DNA from: Furcasterigmium furcatum
Taxonomy: Eukaryota > Ascomycota > Sordariomycetes > Glomerellales > Plectosphaerellaceae
Assembly: GCA_001599815.1 (NCBI GenBank)
Contig: BCIA01000006.1
Location: 4,652,961-4,716,960 of the forward strand
Length of the DNA: 64,000 bases
Direction of reading: 5' to 3'
Within the stretch, counting starts at the first letter, position 1, and each line of letters opens with the position of its first letter. The notes under the pieces were generated by a model, which searched no databases, was not told the DNA's origin, and worked only from the letters and a program-made list of their open reading frames with translations. Below are positions 25,201 through 35,981 of the stretch, one piece after another. Made by a program: the position numbers and the translations under genes.

Positions 25201-25737
25201 ATCGACTGGGACGGAGACAGCCGCACCACAGCCCATGCGTACATGGAGACGCTGGCAAAAGAGACGACGACGCTCCACCGCGTACTGACGAAGCATCTGC
25301 CCGAGGGCTCGGTCCAGATGATCATGGGCCCGGTGTTCGCCAGCTACAAGGACCAGTTTGGCCAGGTGTTCGAGGTCGCCGCGCCTTGGTCCGAGCGCGG
25401 CCGGGACAGGTATGTTCGACAAACGAAGAATCCTCTAATGCAATGCTAACGTTTTATTAGTATGCGTCGCGACGTCGATCTACTGATCTCGAAGCTCGGC
25501 AAAATCGAGGGCTTCGGCACACTAGGGCAGCATCTCATGGACATCGTCAACTCTAAGCAGGTCGTGCCACGGATTGAGCCTTCCTCCGAACCGGCACCGG
25601 CGGCGGAAGAACCGGCAGAGGAGGCCAAGAAGGAAGAAAAGCCTGCCAGCGAGGACGCCGAGGCAGAGAAGCCCGACGACAAGAAGGAGGAGGAGACGGC
25701 GGAGAAGAAGTCTTCCGACGAGGCTGAGAGCAAATAG
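22218..25737 (+). CDS. vps54: GARP tethering complex subunit Vps54
   Basis: Subunit of the GARP complex, which tethers endosome-derived vesicles at the trans-Golgi network. 1119 residues in four exons: 22218-22306, 22368-22489, 22538-25409 and 25461-25737. The introns are 61, 48, 48 and 51 nt long at their respective junctions only three times (61, 48 and 51 nt), each frame-preserving. The two short first exons give a Ser/Thr-rich N-terminus, joined through AISTLLQPP to the long exon. A helical vesicle-tethering region (about residues 200-420, LRQELEALDTEIAQSGLEIV) is followed by the Vps54 C-terminal domain (about 811-910, with LCLEGMSSFMHLITGIP and NSRCTQLILGAGA). The tail of about 45 residues is Lys/Glu/Ala-rich. 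Divergent from MCM5. The family assignment is firm; the first two exons rest on splice motifs only. Confidence 0.9.
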
Positions 25738-27179
25738 ACGAGGGGAGCGGATGGTCATGCAGGCAGGGAATCAGGGGCATCGTGTCGGCGTTCAGCGCGG
25801 AGTTGGAGCGCGTTCTACTTGCACCCCCGGCCTTGGATGCCGAGGGGGCGCTGTATATCATCCGTCGGGGTAATTTACAAGCCCATACAGAGCATTTCGA
25901 GGAGGTTATTCGCCGTCGCCGTTACTGCTGTGTTCTGTCTGGTGTCGTGACGTTGCTCGACTGGCCGCCTTAGCAGTTGTTAGATTGGTTCTCCTGGCAT
26001 TGCTGAGACTGGCCCGCGATGCTGTAGTTTTGAGGTTGGAGAAGCATGCCACGAAGGAACGGAACCTGACATCTCGAGCGAGACCAGTCGTGAGAAGCTC
26101 TCACATGCCGGATGATGCACAACATCATGGGCCCGGGGCAAGTCAGAACCAACTGTGTGGATTCCCGGAGTATGACACCACCACGGACCCCACGAGCTCC
26201 GGACCTGCAAGCTCCCGTTAAGGGTATCACCCGCGAAGCCGATTCATCCCGCCCGTCCGTTTCATGAGAGGATGTTTACGGCTACCTGCAGCGAGTGAGC
26301 ACCCATAGGGCGTTGGCCAACCTTATGCCAACGTTGACCTCAGCCTCGCATGAATCTCCTGGGCCGACAGGAGCGAGTCAGTTGAATTTTCGTGGAGCAT
26401 GCCAGGAGGCCAGCTGGGGTCCGGAGGCGGGGATGAGGCGCCCTGAATCAAACCCCAAAGGTATTCAGGAGTACGTGCAAGCCCAAACAAAGGGATTTGT
26501 TCGTCTCTGGGAATTGGTTATTGAATTCGAGTCCCGGCTGGACAATGGCAAAATGGCAAGACTTACACAAAGAACTGGACCCGACCGTCTCGCACGGCGC
26601 TTCCCTTGCGCTCTCCCCGAAGCGTCAGAGATGAAAAGCTCACTATTTCACAAAGACACAGAATCGCCATTTGAGATCGGGTTTGTTTGTTTCATTTCTT
26701 TCAATTGATCACTGGATTCTCATCCAGCTAAGTGTCCCAAATGGGTGCCCTCGGGCGAGCGAGTGTAAGAAGTGTTCAAAGAAGACCCCGTCTATGTACG
26801 CCAGGCCTGATCCAGCAAGGATCCCCAAGTGTGTGTCTATGTACCGTCGCGGTCCGCCATGTGAGATTCCTCTCGAGAGATTGGAGTCTTTTCCGATCTG
26901 GAAGGGGTATCAAATCTTTGTGGCTCTCCCCGAGAGGTGCGGGATGCCTCCTCCTTCATGGAGAGGGGCAGAGACGCGGGTGTGGTCCCCCCGGTTGTCT
27001 ATTCGTGAAGTGTCGTGATTCGTGGCAAGCGCTTTCTTGAGGCGTTCTACGCCATGAGGGTTCGCTTTGTGAAACTCTTCTCTTGGGTGGGTTCATGAGA
27101 AGGTAGAGGGTGAAAAGAATGGATGGCACGCCTAATGCTACCACGGCCGCGTCGCTGGGACGCCTTGCCTTGTAGACAT
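25738..27179. other. Convergent intergenic region
   Basis: 1.4 kb between VPS54 (+) and the small secreted protein gene (-). No gene, repeat or RNA recognised; short open frames lack family signatures. Confidence 0.5.
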
Positions 27180-27713
27180 TTAGAACTGGCCGAGGACAAA
27201 GCTGCGCTTAACAGAGGTGGAGTCACGAGCGCTGAGGGGGCTGGCGCCGCTGCCGAGAGTGCAGATGAGGTCAGTCTCGGGGGTGACCTTGGTCTGGACG
27301 TCATCCCAGAGGTAGTAGGCGTTGTCGCAAGGGAAGTCGGCGCAGCCGGAGGTGGGGCTCTTGGAGCTGGCGGGGTACATCTCCTTGACGCCGTTCTTGT
27401 CGTTGGGGTCGACGATGGCGGAGACATCGAAGTAGGTGAAGCCGTTCCAGCCCTGGAAGGCAACCTCGCCGAGCATGCCGGGGGCGTTGTCCTTGCCGTC
27501 GGAGACGGCGTGCCAGTTGCCGATCCAGCCGTCGGGGATATCGGAGGTGGCCTGCTGGCCGCCCTTGACCTGGACGGAGGCGACCTCGGGCATACCGGCA
27601 GAGGGGGTGAAGTGGACGGTGCGGTCCTCGTCGTCGAGGGAGACGAAGGTGACGGTGTTGGCGGCCACAAGAGCGGCGGAGCCGAAGAGGGACAGAAGCT
27701 GAGAGAACTGCAT
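27180..27713 (-). CDS. Small secreted protein of unknown function
   Basis: 177 residues, one exon, starting at the ATG at 27713 that opens a clear signal peptide (MQFSQLLSLFGSAALVAANT, cleavage near residue 18-20). The mature part has aromatic-rich beta-like segments (DGWIGNWHAVSD, GWNGFTYFDVSAI), a SGCADFPC pair plus one further Cys, and a basic C-terminus. It resembles a family of fungal secreted proteins that databases often label 'DNase1 protein'; I see no nuclease motif that would support that name. Its promoter side has a TATAAAG box and a 16-bp palindrome. The gene stands alone in a gene-poor stretch. A wall-associated or effector-like role is possible but not shown. Confidence 0.75.
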   Translation of the reverse strand: MQFSQLLSLFGSAALVAANTVTFVSLDDEDRTVHFTPSAGMPEVASVQVKGGQQATSDIPDGWIGNWHAVSDGKDNAPGMLGEVAFQGWNGFTYFDVSAIVDPNDKNGVKEMYPASSKSPTSGCADFPCDNAYYLWDDVQTKVTPETDLICTLGSGASPLSARDSTSVKRSFVLGQF

Positions 27714-27976
27714 GTTGTCTGGTTGACTGAGGACTTGAAAAGTCAAGGAAGGTGTGAAGAAGCTTGATGCTCTTGAGCAGATATGATTCCCAGGAATGGG
27801 TAGTGTAACAAGGTGTATATGCCTTGTTGTGTGGAAGGAGTGATGTGTAAACGGGCCAGGCCGTAGTAATTCAGATGCTTCGGAAGGAGTGAGAAGACAA
27901 CGAACAGGTAATCAACTGAAGGATAGTGATGGTTGACAAGAACTGGGAGGGAAGATGGGTCGAGGATGGGGCCTCT

Positions 27977-27983
27977 CTTTATA
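27977..27983 (-). promoter_or_regulatory. TATA box (TATAAAG) of the secreted-protein gene
   Basis: TATAAAG on the minus strand, 264 bp upstream of the ATG at 27713. It is the only strong TATA match I saw in this upstream region. The distance would leave a 5' leader of roughly 230 nt. Confidence 0.45.
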
Positions 27984-27993
27984 CCAATGTGGA

Positions 27994-28009
27994 GGACCTC
28001 GCGAGGTCC
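27994..28009. repeat. 16-bp perfect palindrome upstream of the TATA box
   Basis: GGACCTCGCGAGGTCC is its own reverse complement and lies 11 bp upstream of the TATAAAG box on the minus strand. The placement suggests a binding site for a dimeric regulator; no known site was recognised. Confidence 0.75.
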
Positions 28010-28189
28010 CTGGGTCAGAGCCAGAGCCTGATGGAGGGTACCATGGCGGGTTGGGAGAGGGGCGAGTCGAGGAGTCGAGACTCTTCACAAAGGGTGGGAC
28101 GTGGCGCTAGACCGACATAATGGGGACGTGGACGTCTTTCCAGAGAAGGATGAAGGGCCCACCGGGTCGAGTCCATCAACAACGCCGTG

Positions 28190-28208
28190 CTCGAGTCGAG
28201 TCGAGTCG
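28190..28208. repeat. Short (TCGAG)n tandem repeat
   Basis: Nearly four consecutive TCGAG units in non-coding DNA, with related CGAGT words nearby (28064-28080, 28167-28173). Simple-sequence repeat, function unknown. Confidence 0.7.
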
Positions 28209-31200
28209 GGTGGACTGGTCGACCGAAGTTCCGACGCCACCAGTCCGTCACATGCAGGTACAGCAGTGGTGAGCTGTCTAGATGTTAGGCTAGAAAGACG
28301 GACGAAGACATCAGTGCGAGCACCGGGTGTCTGAGTTTGCCGTGCCACTGGATTCCTGGATGCTTGGAACCGTGCGGCGAGGGGAGAGGCTGGAGGCCCT
28401 GACTCTTCTCATGAGAAACCTTGAAAGCAACGGCGGGCCGGATGGATGCCTCTCGTATCCCACCGCCAACATTGGAGTGAATGATATCGCAACCCCGACC
28501 TATACTGGGGCCGCTCGGCCAGGAACATGGTGAACCTTGGAGGGGTCGAGGGGACATCGTGGTCTGCCCACACGGCGAGACCTGGATGCCGTGGCCGGGG
28601 GGCTGAGCCGGGTCTTGTCCCGAGGGCGGGCCGCCAGGAACGACCGCAGAAGCAAGGGTAGAAACTTGCGCAGGGGGTTGGCCAATGGAGGTAAGACGAG
28701 AAAGGGTGGTGTGGACTGGGCCAAAGACGTAAGCTTCTGGCGCAGGTGCTTGTTCGCGTGTCAAAGGGCGTTGTCTCCAAGTAACCGTTGGTGGCTTCAC
28801 GGGAACGTCATTGGAGGGTGGCCGGGGCACGCTTGTGCCTGGTGCCTGACAGCTTCCGCGTGGCGTGCCATGACAGGGCGGCGAACCCAAGGTCCGGCGG
28901 CGCCTGGGTGGGGTGTCGGAGTTTGTGGTTTGTCTCTGATGGTGTGTAGCATGTGGTGTATCCAAGTCATGTCCCCATAGCCATCCATCCGCGGGTGCGC
29001 CTGCAAGTCAGCACCCAAAGACGCCGAGTGGCATATGCTTCCGGTACAAGAGAACTCTGATTCTGAGTTTTCCCGGGTGGGACGGTGCCAGCGTTGGGGA
29101 TTTCCGGTGGGCGATAGACGTCTCTCGCACGTGGAACTAGGAACCCGTTGAGCGGGAAGACGCGGTGATGGTGTCGAACTCTGCCCATGAAAGCTGAAAG
29201 GAAAGATGAGACGTTCTGACGGGATCTAGGAACTGTAAAACAAGCTTAGAAGAAGCAACGGTCATAACACAGCCAGGCCTGTTGACTGTGAAGCCTGTCC
29301 CTCCCAGAAGGGGACGGTTCTTGGGTACCCATGGACCTCCTCCGTGACATCTTGACTAGAGCAGTCCCGGGCGCCCGCCTCGACACTCGTCGCTGAAGCC
29401 GTGGAGATGCCGAGAAGAAAGTCTCTGCCGTGACTCGCCAGATGCAAGAGAATGGCGCCCGGACGGGTGAGGCAGGCGGCATATGGTGGGAGGACAGAAA
29501 ACCGCGCACGATTACCAAGTAGAAGCGATGGCGGGCTGACGACTCGGGAGTGGGAAGCGTCTGGGCGGGTGAAGTGACCAGAATGAGTCGTCAGTCGTCG
29601 TCCCCTCGATGGAGTGAAGAGACTTCCAGGTGTGGAATTCCGAGGAGGATGTGACGGGACTGCAGAACGAGTGTCGTCGAGGTGGAGGGGTGGAGCAGCC
29701 TGAACAGCCAAGCCAATGGCCTTCTGCCAGGTGCTGTCAAGCTGCGCGGCATCCTTGACTGTGCCTGAAGATCGTCCGGTTCCGAGTGGTCGGTTTGGAG
29801 CCCAGTTCTTTTTGCTTGAGAAAAATCTTGGAGGAGAGACAGTTGGCGGCAGAAGGAAAAAGAGGGTCGCAAATGGAGTTGGCCGAGGTGGAGGGCAGAA
29901 CGATGGGCGTCCAAATACCGACGGCGCATCGCCACTACGAGAAAGATACATGGTGTGACGCTCTGTCTTGCGTGCCATCCAGGTATTGCGGAGTCCCGAC
30001 TCATACCACGAGTTAGCGCCGGAGACCGGCCCTCTTCATCGTGGTTCGCCCCTTCCCGGTTTTTTAGCACCTCAGAGCAGGCGTTTCAGCGGGACAAACC
30101 GTCGCGACAGCGCTCAGGAGCCTGGCAACCCAGTGAAGATTCCGCCGGTTCTCCCCTATACCCCTGTTCTACTGGCATTCTAGGCCTTCCATGGACGCCG
30201 CGCATCACCTTGGCGGCTCTCTCCAAAGCATCATCACTGTCGGCCCTCGTGTCCATCCCAGGCTAGGATCGACCATCTGTTCGCAGTTGTTGTCGATCGC
30301 CGCTTCAAGGTGTGGTCCGAGAGACAAAAGTTGAGAAGAAACCTGGCAGACAGACATCAAGCCACTCTTTCAGCTTGGATGAGGTGGCAGAAGCCGAGGA
30401 TACCAGCCTCAGCCCACGACTCGCGAGACACCGAGCCGGCTGGGTGTACCCGATGGGCTCTTCGCCCGAGCCGAGGACTGACCTGAGCAAGACATGGCTC
30501 AGCCAACGCCAAAGGCTCACGACTGACGCGGACGCCGTCAACCCTTCCGCGCGCCAATCACAACGCCGATGCAACTCGTGATGCCCACCGAGACGGCTTG
30601 CCGCACCTGTTGCGTTCGCCGGAATTGCCTCTGCGAAGACCTGAGCACGGCTGGCTCTCTCCTCCCCATCACTGATCCATGATTCAGTGGCCCGTCAGCT
30701 GCCAAGGGCGGTCCAGACTGAGGAGTACTCCCATCACATCTCCATCACTCTCCACCCGGAGGCCCGTTGGTTCTCTCTCAGTCGACGGGATTCGAAGGTT
30801 GGTGAAAACTCTTCGCGGCAGAAGTCGAAGACAGGATTCCAGGCCTTGAGCCTCGGGCCTTCTGCCCTCAACCTTGGACTCCAGGCATTCACGCATTGCA
30901 GATGAAGAAATGCGTCTTGCTGAAGTGCCAGGACTGGGATCCAGACTTGTCAATGGAGGACACGGTCTGCTTGGGCGGTTCACCTCGTTCACCAAGCCAT
31001 GACCCCGGCTCGTGCCATCGTGAGAATCGCCGGCCCTATGCAGGTCGCTCCTTGGCATTTCCTTTCTTGGTAGCGCCCAGGCAGATTTGACAGGCGAGCC
31101 ATGCCATTTTGCGGAGATCGTCGGCCATTTTCCCTCGCGATCTTGGTGCCATCTACCGACAGCCGAAAGTGGATGACGAGGGGTAGCCAATTTCATGAAT

Positions 31201-32316
31201 CGGAATTACCTCGAGAGATTCGCATGCGCACGACAGGTATTAATACTGGTGAGTGAGCTGCAATGCCGGGGTTCGAGATTGAGGCTGTTATTTCTGGCAT
31301 CATCTGCCAGGGTGCACCCGGCCGATATCAAGGGGCTTTAAAAAGGGGGAACCCGATGAGTATTCGCCCGGCATGACAACCCGACATGATCATCGAAAAG
31401 TCGCTGCAACCGGCATGGAGGAATCGATAGAAAGAGAGGGACCAGTCCACTACACTACAAGACACTATTGACCCAGCATGAAGAGGAAACATCATGCTGT
31501 CCACCTAGGATCTCCGATGAACGGCGCAGCCGGACCGGCAACTGCCATCCCAGGAACCAACTCGCCTGATTCCTGGGATTTTACGACAGAAAAGCTGTTT
31601 CCTCACTGGTTTTCAATGTGTGTCGCTGAGCCTACAACTAAGCTCAGAGAACGAGTGAGGGATTTCCCCCGCCTAGCGGACACGAGCTCATGTGCTGACT
31701 TTCCACCTCGGGCCTCCCATTGCACGCTATCGGTTGTTTTCGTTCAAAGCATCGCGATGAACCCAGGGCCTGGGCCCTCAACAACATCCATAATGACATC
31801 AGTACGCTGGCCATAGCTCGCCGAGCTTTCCGTCCGGTGTCCCAGCTCTAAGAGCTCCGTCCAGGAATACCCGTTGCTGTTAGCATAACATCCCAAACCC
31901 ACCTCGTATCGCTGGCTCGAGGCGCCGTTGCGGGAACGGTTCCACCTCGCCTGCCCAACACGGCCGGTGAGAGGCTCCGTTCAGGGGTAGATGCTTGCCG
32001 GTTTCCGCATGCGGCTGTTCCCATCCATCGGGACGGAGGTGTTGATTGCGTCTTGTCCTGCCTGGCCTCGGGATGACTGAGTGACCCAGCGAGCCACGGA
32101 CTAGCTCGACTGGAGTCCTCATGCAAATCAGGGAAGACTAACAACAAACAGCTGGACGACGTGTTGATAAAGCAGTAGGTCCCGCGGGAGGTCCTGGGTC
32201 CCATCTGATCTTACCCAGCACCTCGACTCTCACTCAGACATCTTCACACTCACCGAGCCTACGGCCACTTACTCTCGCTACCCACCCCAAGCAAGTAAAC
32301 AAACGAAATCTTCAAA

Positions 32317-32997
32317 ATGAAGTTCCTCCAGACTCTCATCCCCGTCGCCGGCCTGCTCTCCACGGCTGCCGCCTGGGGCAAGAACCACACCGGCGCTGCC
32401 GAGCCTCCTGTCGTGACGGTCATCACCACCGACTACACCACCTACTGCCCCGTGAGTACCTCCCGCACCAAGGAGCCTTGTATGAACAGGAAGCTGACCT
32501 TAACGCTACTTAGTACGCCACCACCTTCATCCACAAGAACGTCACCTACACCGCCACTGAGGAGACCACCCTCACCATCACCAGTACGTTGCCCTTGCCT
32601 CCCTCTGATATCCGATCCATGCTAACCACCCCCAGACTGCCCCTGCACCGTGACCACCAAGCACGCCCCTCCCCACGTCACCACCGAGCACGACACCACC
32701 GTCACGGTCACCAACCCCCCGGAGACCATCATCGCCGACTGCACCCCCGTCGGCCCTGACGGCAAGCCCACCCCCACCCACCAGGCGCCCGCCCCCAGCC
32801 AGCCCGGCCACGAGCAGCCCTCCAACGTCCCCGTGCCCCCTCCTGCTCCCAGCCAGCCCGCCGGCGAGCAGTCCTCCGAGAGCCCCGTCTCTCCTCCCGC
32901 CGAGAGCAGCCCCGTCCAGGTCTCCCCCAACGGCGCTGAGAAGGTCGGCGCCGGACTCGGCGTTGCCTTCGCCGGCCTCGTTGCTGCTCTCCTGTAA
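32317..32997 (+). CDS. GPI-anchored cell-wall protein, CCG-6-like
   Basis: 188 residues in three exons: 32317-32451, 32514-32583 and 32636-32997. The introns are 62 and 52 nt (donors GTGAGT and GTACGT, acceptors TTAG and CCAG). A signal peptide covers residues 1-19. Then come a Thr-rich region with VTVITTDYTTYCP, a TTFIHKNVTYTAT block and CPCTVTTKH, and a long Pro/Ser-rich spacer. The C-terminus is hydrophobic after an SPNGAE stretch, fitting a GPI signal with the omega site at or near Asn167. The YCP...TYTAT...CPCT pattern is that of the clock-controlled CCG-6 and Sed1-like wall proteins. The CAA-rich leader just before the ATG is usual for highly expressed fungal genes. Clock control is not shown here. 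Confidence 0.85.
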
Positions 32998-33330
32998 ACG
33001 TCTTTTATGACTCGATGGGTTTCATAAGGCAAGAAGTGCCTAAATGAACTGAGGCAGTAGATATTTTGTCGATCATTAGAGGATAGTCTAGAGACTACAT
33101 GACGTGAGACGGGATATTACACCTAAGTAATACAAGCAACTATACTTGCACTTCATTGATATCGTAATATGCCGGCTTTCTTAAACGAACACCAGACTAA
33201 GTCAACCTGGTCTCTGTGAACACCGTCAGTCGCTTTCCGAGAAACGACCGTTGAAACCAGGAGGGCCGCGCCGTAGCCTTCATCGCAAATCGTCCCTAGC
33301 CAAGCCTGCCGCTCATTTATTAAAAGCGAG

Positions 33331-34356
33331 TCAGGCATCTTTCGTGCCCTCGCGGCTACGGAGACCAGCTGCCCTCGTGCACTGTCGCCGGGCCGAAAAG
33401 ACGTGAAACCAGAGGAGAGTCCACCAGACCAGAACGATGCCAGCGACCGCCGAAAACACAGAAGCTATCGCCAGGAAGGCCGTGCCGAACGAGAAGGCCT
33501 GGAGGCCATCGTTCTCCTGGAACCGATCCGTCCCCAGGGCCACCTGCATCGCGGAGAGGACGACGGACATGTAGACGAACACGACCAGCATCCAGCCGAA
33601 GTTATTCTCGAAGAACGTCGTGTACCTGGCCGACCCGGGCATGAATCCCCGGACCATATTGTCCAGCGAGAAGCCCGCGAGGCCGAGCCGGTACAGCTTG
33701 TTGATCCGCGACACGCGCAGCTCTCCGTAGTGGTACCGCGGATTCACCTGGGACAGGGTCTGCATGTCGATGTGGCCCGAGAAGTCGATCATGAAGGCCG
33801 TCCACGCATTGAAGTCGAGTCTTTCCGGCAGAAGGCCCAGCTCGTGTGCGATTTTCAGGTCGACCTTCGAGCAGACCAGCCAGGCGTATGAGAGCAGCAA
33901 GCCGCAGGCGCTCTGATGGAGAGCCTTGTCGTCGCACAGCCTTTCTTGCCAGAAATCGTGATCTAAGAGATACTCTGGAAGCGGTTTGATGAACATCCTG
34001 TTATCGTGCCACAGTAGATGCTCGTCGGGGCGCTCTGTGGGATGGATGGTTCGCCCCAGCAGCCGCTGTCGATGAAGGCTCCGACTCGGCCTGGAGAGGC
34101 CGGCCAGCCATAGGTGATCATAGATTCTTGCGAGCCCTCGGGGATGGAGGTCCGTTTCAAGATAGCTGGTCAGATGCTGTCGTGGGTCGAGCAGCCGACC
34201 CTGGTCGTGGAAGCCGTGGGGGAGGTCCTTGGACGAGAACGACCAGCAGGTCGCGGACCTTGTAAATGGGACCTTGAGCGATATCTTCCACGAGACAAAG
34301 TCAATCTCTCGCTCATCGACAACGCAGCAGGGCTTGTTTACTTGGGTTTCCGTCAT
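33331..34356 (-). CDS. Fungal membrane protein of unknown function (DUF6601-like)
   Basis: 341 residues, single exon, ATG at 34356. The N-terminal 200 residues are soluble, with motifs such as RLLGRTIHPTERPDEHLLWHD split around aromatic positions. The C-terminal part contains two membrane helices (FGWMLVVFVYMSVVLSAMQV at about 252-272, then AFLAIASVFSAVAGIVLVWW at about 291-311) followed by an Arg-rich end. The overall plan matches an uncharacterised fungal family that I believe is catalogued as DUF6601; this name is from memory and tentative. It lies 216 bp downstream of another unknown minus-strand gene, and the two could be functionally linked. No enzyme motif seen. Confidence 0.78.
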   Translation of the reverse strand: MTETQVNKPCCVVDEREIDFVSWKISLKVPFTRSATCWSFSSKDLPHGFHDQGRLLDPRQHLTSYLETDLHPRGLARIYDHLWLAGLSRPSRSLHRQRLLGRTIHPTERPDEHLLWHDNRMFIKPLPEYLLDHDFWQERLCDDKALHQSACGLLLSYAWLVCSKVDLKIAHELGLLPERLDFNAWTAFMIDFSGHIDMQTLSQVNPRYHYGELRVSRINKLYRLGLAGFSLDNMVRGFMPGSARYTTFFENNFGWMLVVFVYMSVVLSAMQVALGTDRFQENDGLQAFSFGTAFLAIASVFSAVAGIVLVWWTLLWFHVFSARRQCTRAAGLRSREGTKDA

Positions 34357-34572
34357 TTGTAGACTGTTGCATCTGATATTACCAACGACGATCTGATCAT
34401 GATGAGGGGCAGAAATCCACGCCTTTCTCGATGCAGAAGGCAGCAGGGGGCGGTGGAAGAATCAGGCTGCGCATGAAGCGCAGTCCGGGCCTGGCTGCAT
34501 GCAAGTGGAACTCGAGAATCAGGCTGTACACTGGCTGTACACGTGAGCTGAAGTTGCAGCTGTGACTCTCTC

Positions 34573-35981
34573 TCACATCGTCCGAGGCAACTCCCAGCAA
34601 GCCTTCAGCCACGGCTGCAGTATGTCAGCCGCCTCCAGTCCCTGTAACTCGTCGCCGGGGCTCTCCTCATGGTCGTTCGCTGGCGACAAATGCGCCCACA
34701 ACACCTCCTTGACATTCGCACCATCTATATTCCACGCGCTCGAGCGGTGAAGAATCCTCGCCTGGTTGATAGACAGATACGCGTTCAGGGACTTGATTTC
34801 CAAGGCCCGGATTGTGTCCCAGCTGGGAAAGTGCTTCGTCCAGCTCAGCGGATACAGGCGCCAGTCGTCGAAGAACACCCACGCCCGCTGCCTGTACATT
34901 TGCTTCTGCGTGATGTCTGCCTCCGAGCATCAGATGGGGTGCTCCGGCGGGTGTCGTTTCGGTTGTGTTGATAGAACCTGGGTCGGAGGAGGCCGGCCAT
35001 TCCCCGGACTCCCTTCCAGCAACGGTCGAAGAAGGGACACCACCTCGGAAAGTGGCCGCTTTTCTCCCTCCGCAGCCATCTATTGAGACGAATACCCTTT
35101 CTCTCTGCCCCGAATGTCTTTGAGAGTTTCCGAAGCTCGCGAGTGGGAAGCGACGCCGACAGAGTTGCGCGGACGAGGTTGACAGCCAGACCGATGCCGT
35201 AGGAGGCGAGGCGCTCCGCTATATATGGACATATCCTGTGCGCAAGGCCCAGATCTTCGGCGTACGCGGATGGCGTGAAACACACGTTCTCGGGGTAGAC
35301 CAATCCCGTCCCTCGGGCGTGAGGAGTGATGGTGTTTGGTGGACAGGGACGCCATGCGTCGGCCTGGCGGGCAAAGATGGCTCCGTAAAGGGAGGAGAGA
35401 TACTCTTCAATGCACCTCAGCAGCTCGACTTCCAGGATGGAATAGCGTCGGCCTTGATACTCTCGTAGAGGTTCCCAACCTAAAGTATTCCGGTCAGTAC
35501 CGTCGAAGTTCGAGTGGCAGATCTTGCTGAGAAGCTCGTACCGAAGAAACGCCCAGATCGTCCGGGATCGCTCCGTGGCGTTCAAGCTGCAAATGTCGAA
35601 GCTCCTCAAGTGCACATCTGATAGTGAGAAGGGCAAGGCGCGATACGCCCTTGGTGGATTAAAGTCCGTGGCTTTGCCAAGGTAGTCCTCTGCCAGCTTC
35701 ATGACATAGAGCCATAGAGTAATGAGACGGTTGGCAGCAGCTTGATCTTGCTCCTCAAAAGGGGTCGGGGGCGCCCGATCTGCCCAGCACCGCAGATGAC
35801 GGTCGACCGCTGGGGCCTGTTGTCCCTGCGGAAACAGCATAATGGCCAGGGCATCTTGCAGGAGGTAGCCAGAGAAGTCGCTCAGCAGGGTAGGCAGGAG
35901 ACTCGCTCTCCTGGATGGACGTAGAGCGGTAATCGCAGGCGAAGCCTGGATGAGTTGCAGTGCGTCGGTGTCGGATTCCAT
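34573..35981 (-). CDS. Fungal protein of unknown function, with an unresolved junction or frameshift
   Basis: Starts at the ATG at 35981. The first frame runs from there to about 34980. A second frame (Asp-Ile-Thr-Gln-Lys then RQRAWVFFDDW, to the stop at 34573) continues with the same style of helical, aromatic-rich sequence. The frames differ by one position. No intron with a standard donor joins them; candidates with weak donors (GTCCGG or GTTGCT) exist near 34990-35030. It is therefore either a poorly conserved intron or a one-base frameshift (assembly error or gene decay). Total about 440-470 residues. No domain recognised; Trp/Arg/Leu content suggests a globular intracellular protein. 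It is divergent from the NLR gene at 37009 and in tandem with the membrane protein at 33331. Confidence 0.6.

Larger units (their letters stand above)
27714..32316. other. 4.6-kb gene-poor region
   Basis: The longest stretch without a supported gene, lying between two divergently transcribed secreted or wall protein genes. Open frames of 100-240 codons exist on both strands but overlap one another, mix codon types and match nothing I know. Apart from the TATA box, the palindrome and the pentamer repeat near 28 kb, I see no organised structure. A lineage-specific gene or non-coding RNA cannot be excluded. Confidence 0.5.

Noticed and set aside
27123..27767. 214-codon plus-strand frame over the small secreted protein
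   Set aside because: The minus strand has a signal peptide and single ATG start; the plus frame is Val/Gly/Asp-rich mirror sequence.
28285..28965. 226-codon minus-strand frame in the gene-poor stretch
   Set aside because: Pro/Ser/His-rich, no domain, overlapping frames on both strands; cannot be supported as a gene.
29262..29978. 238-codon minus-strand frame in the gene-poor stretch
   Set aside because: No family resemblance, mixed lysine codons unlike the real genes here, and several overlapping alternatives.
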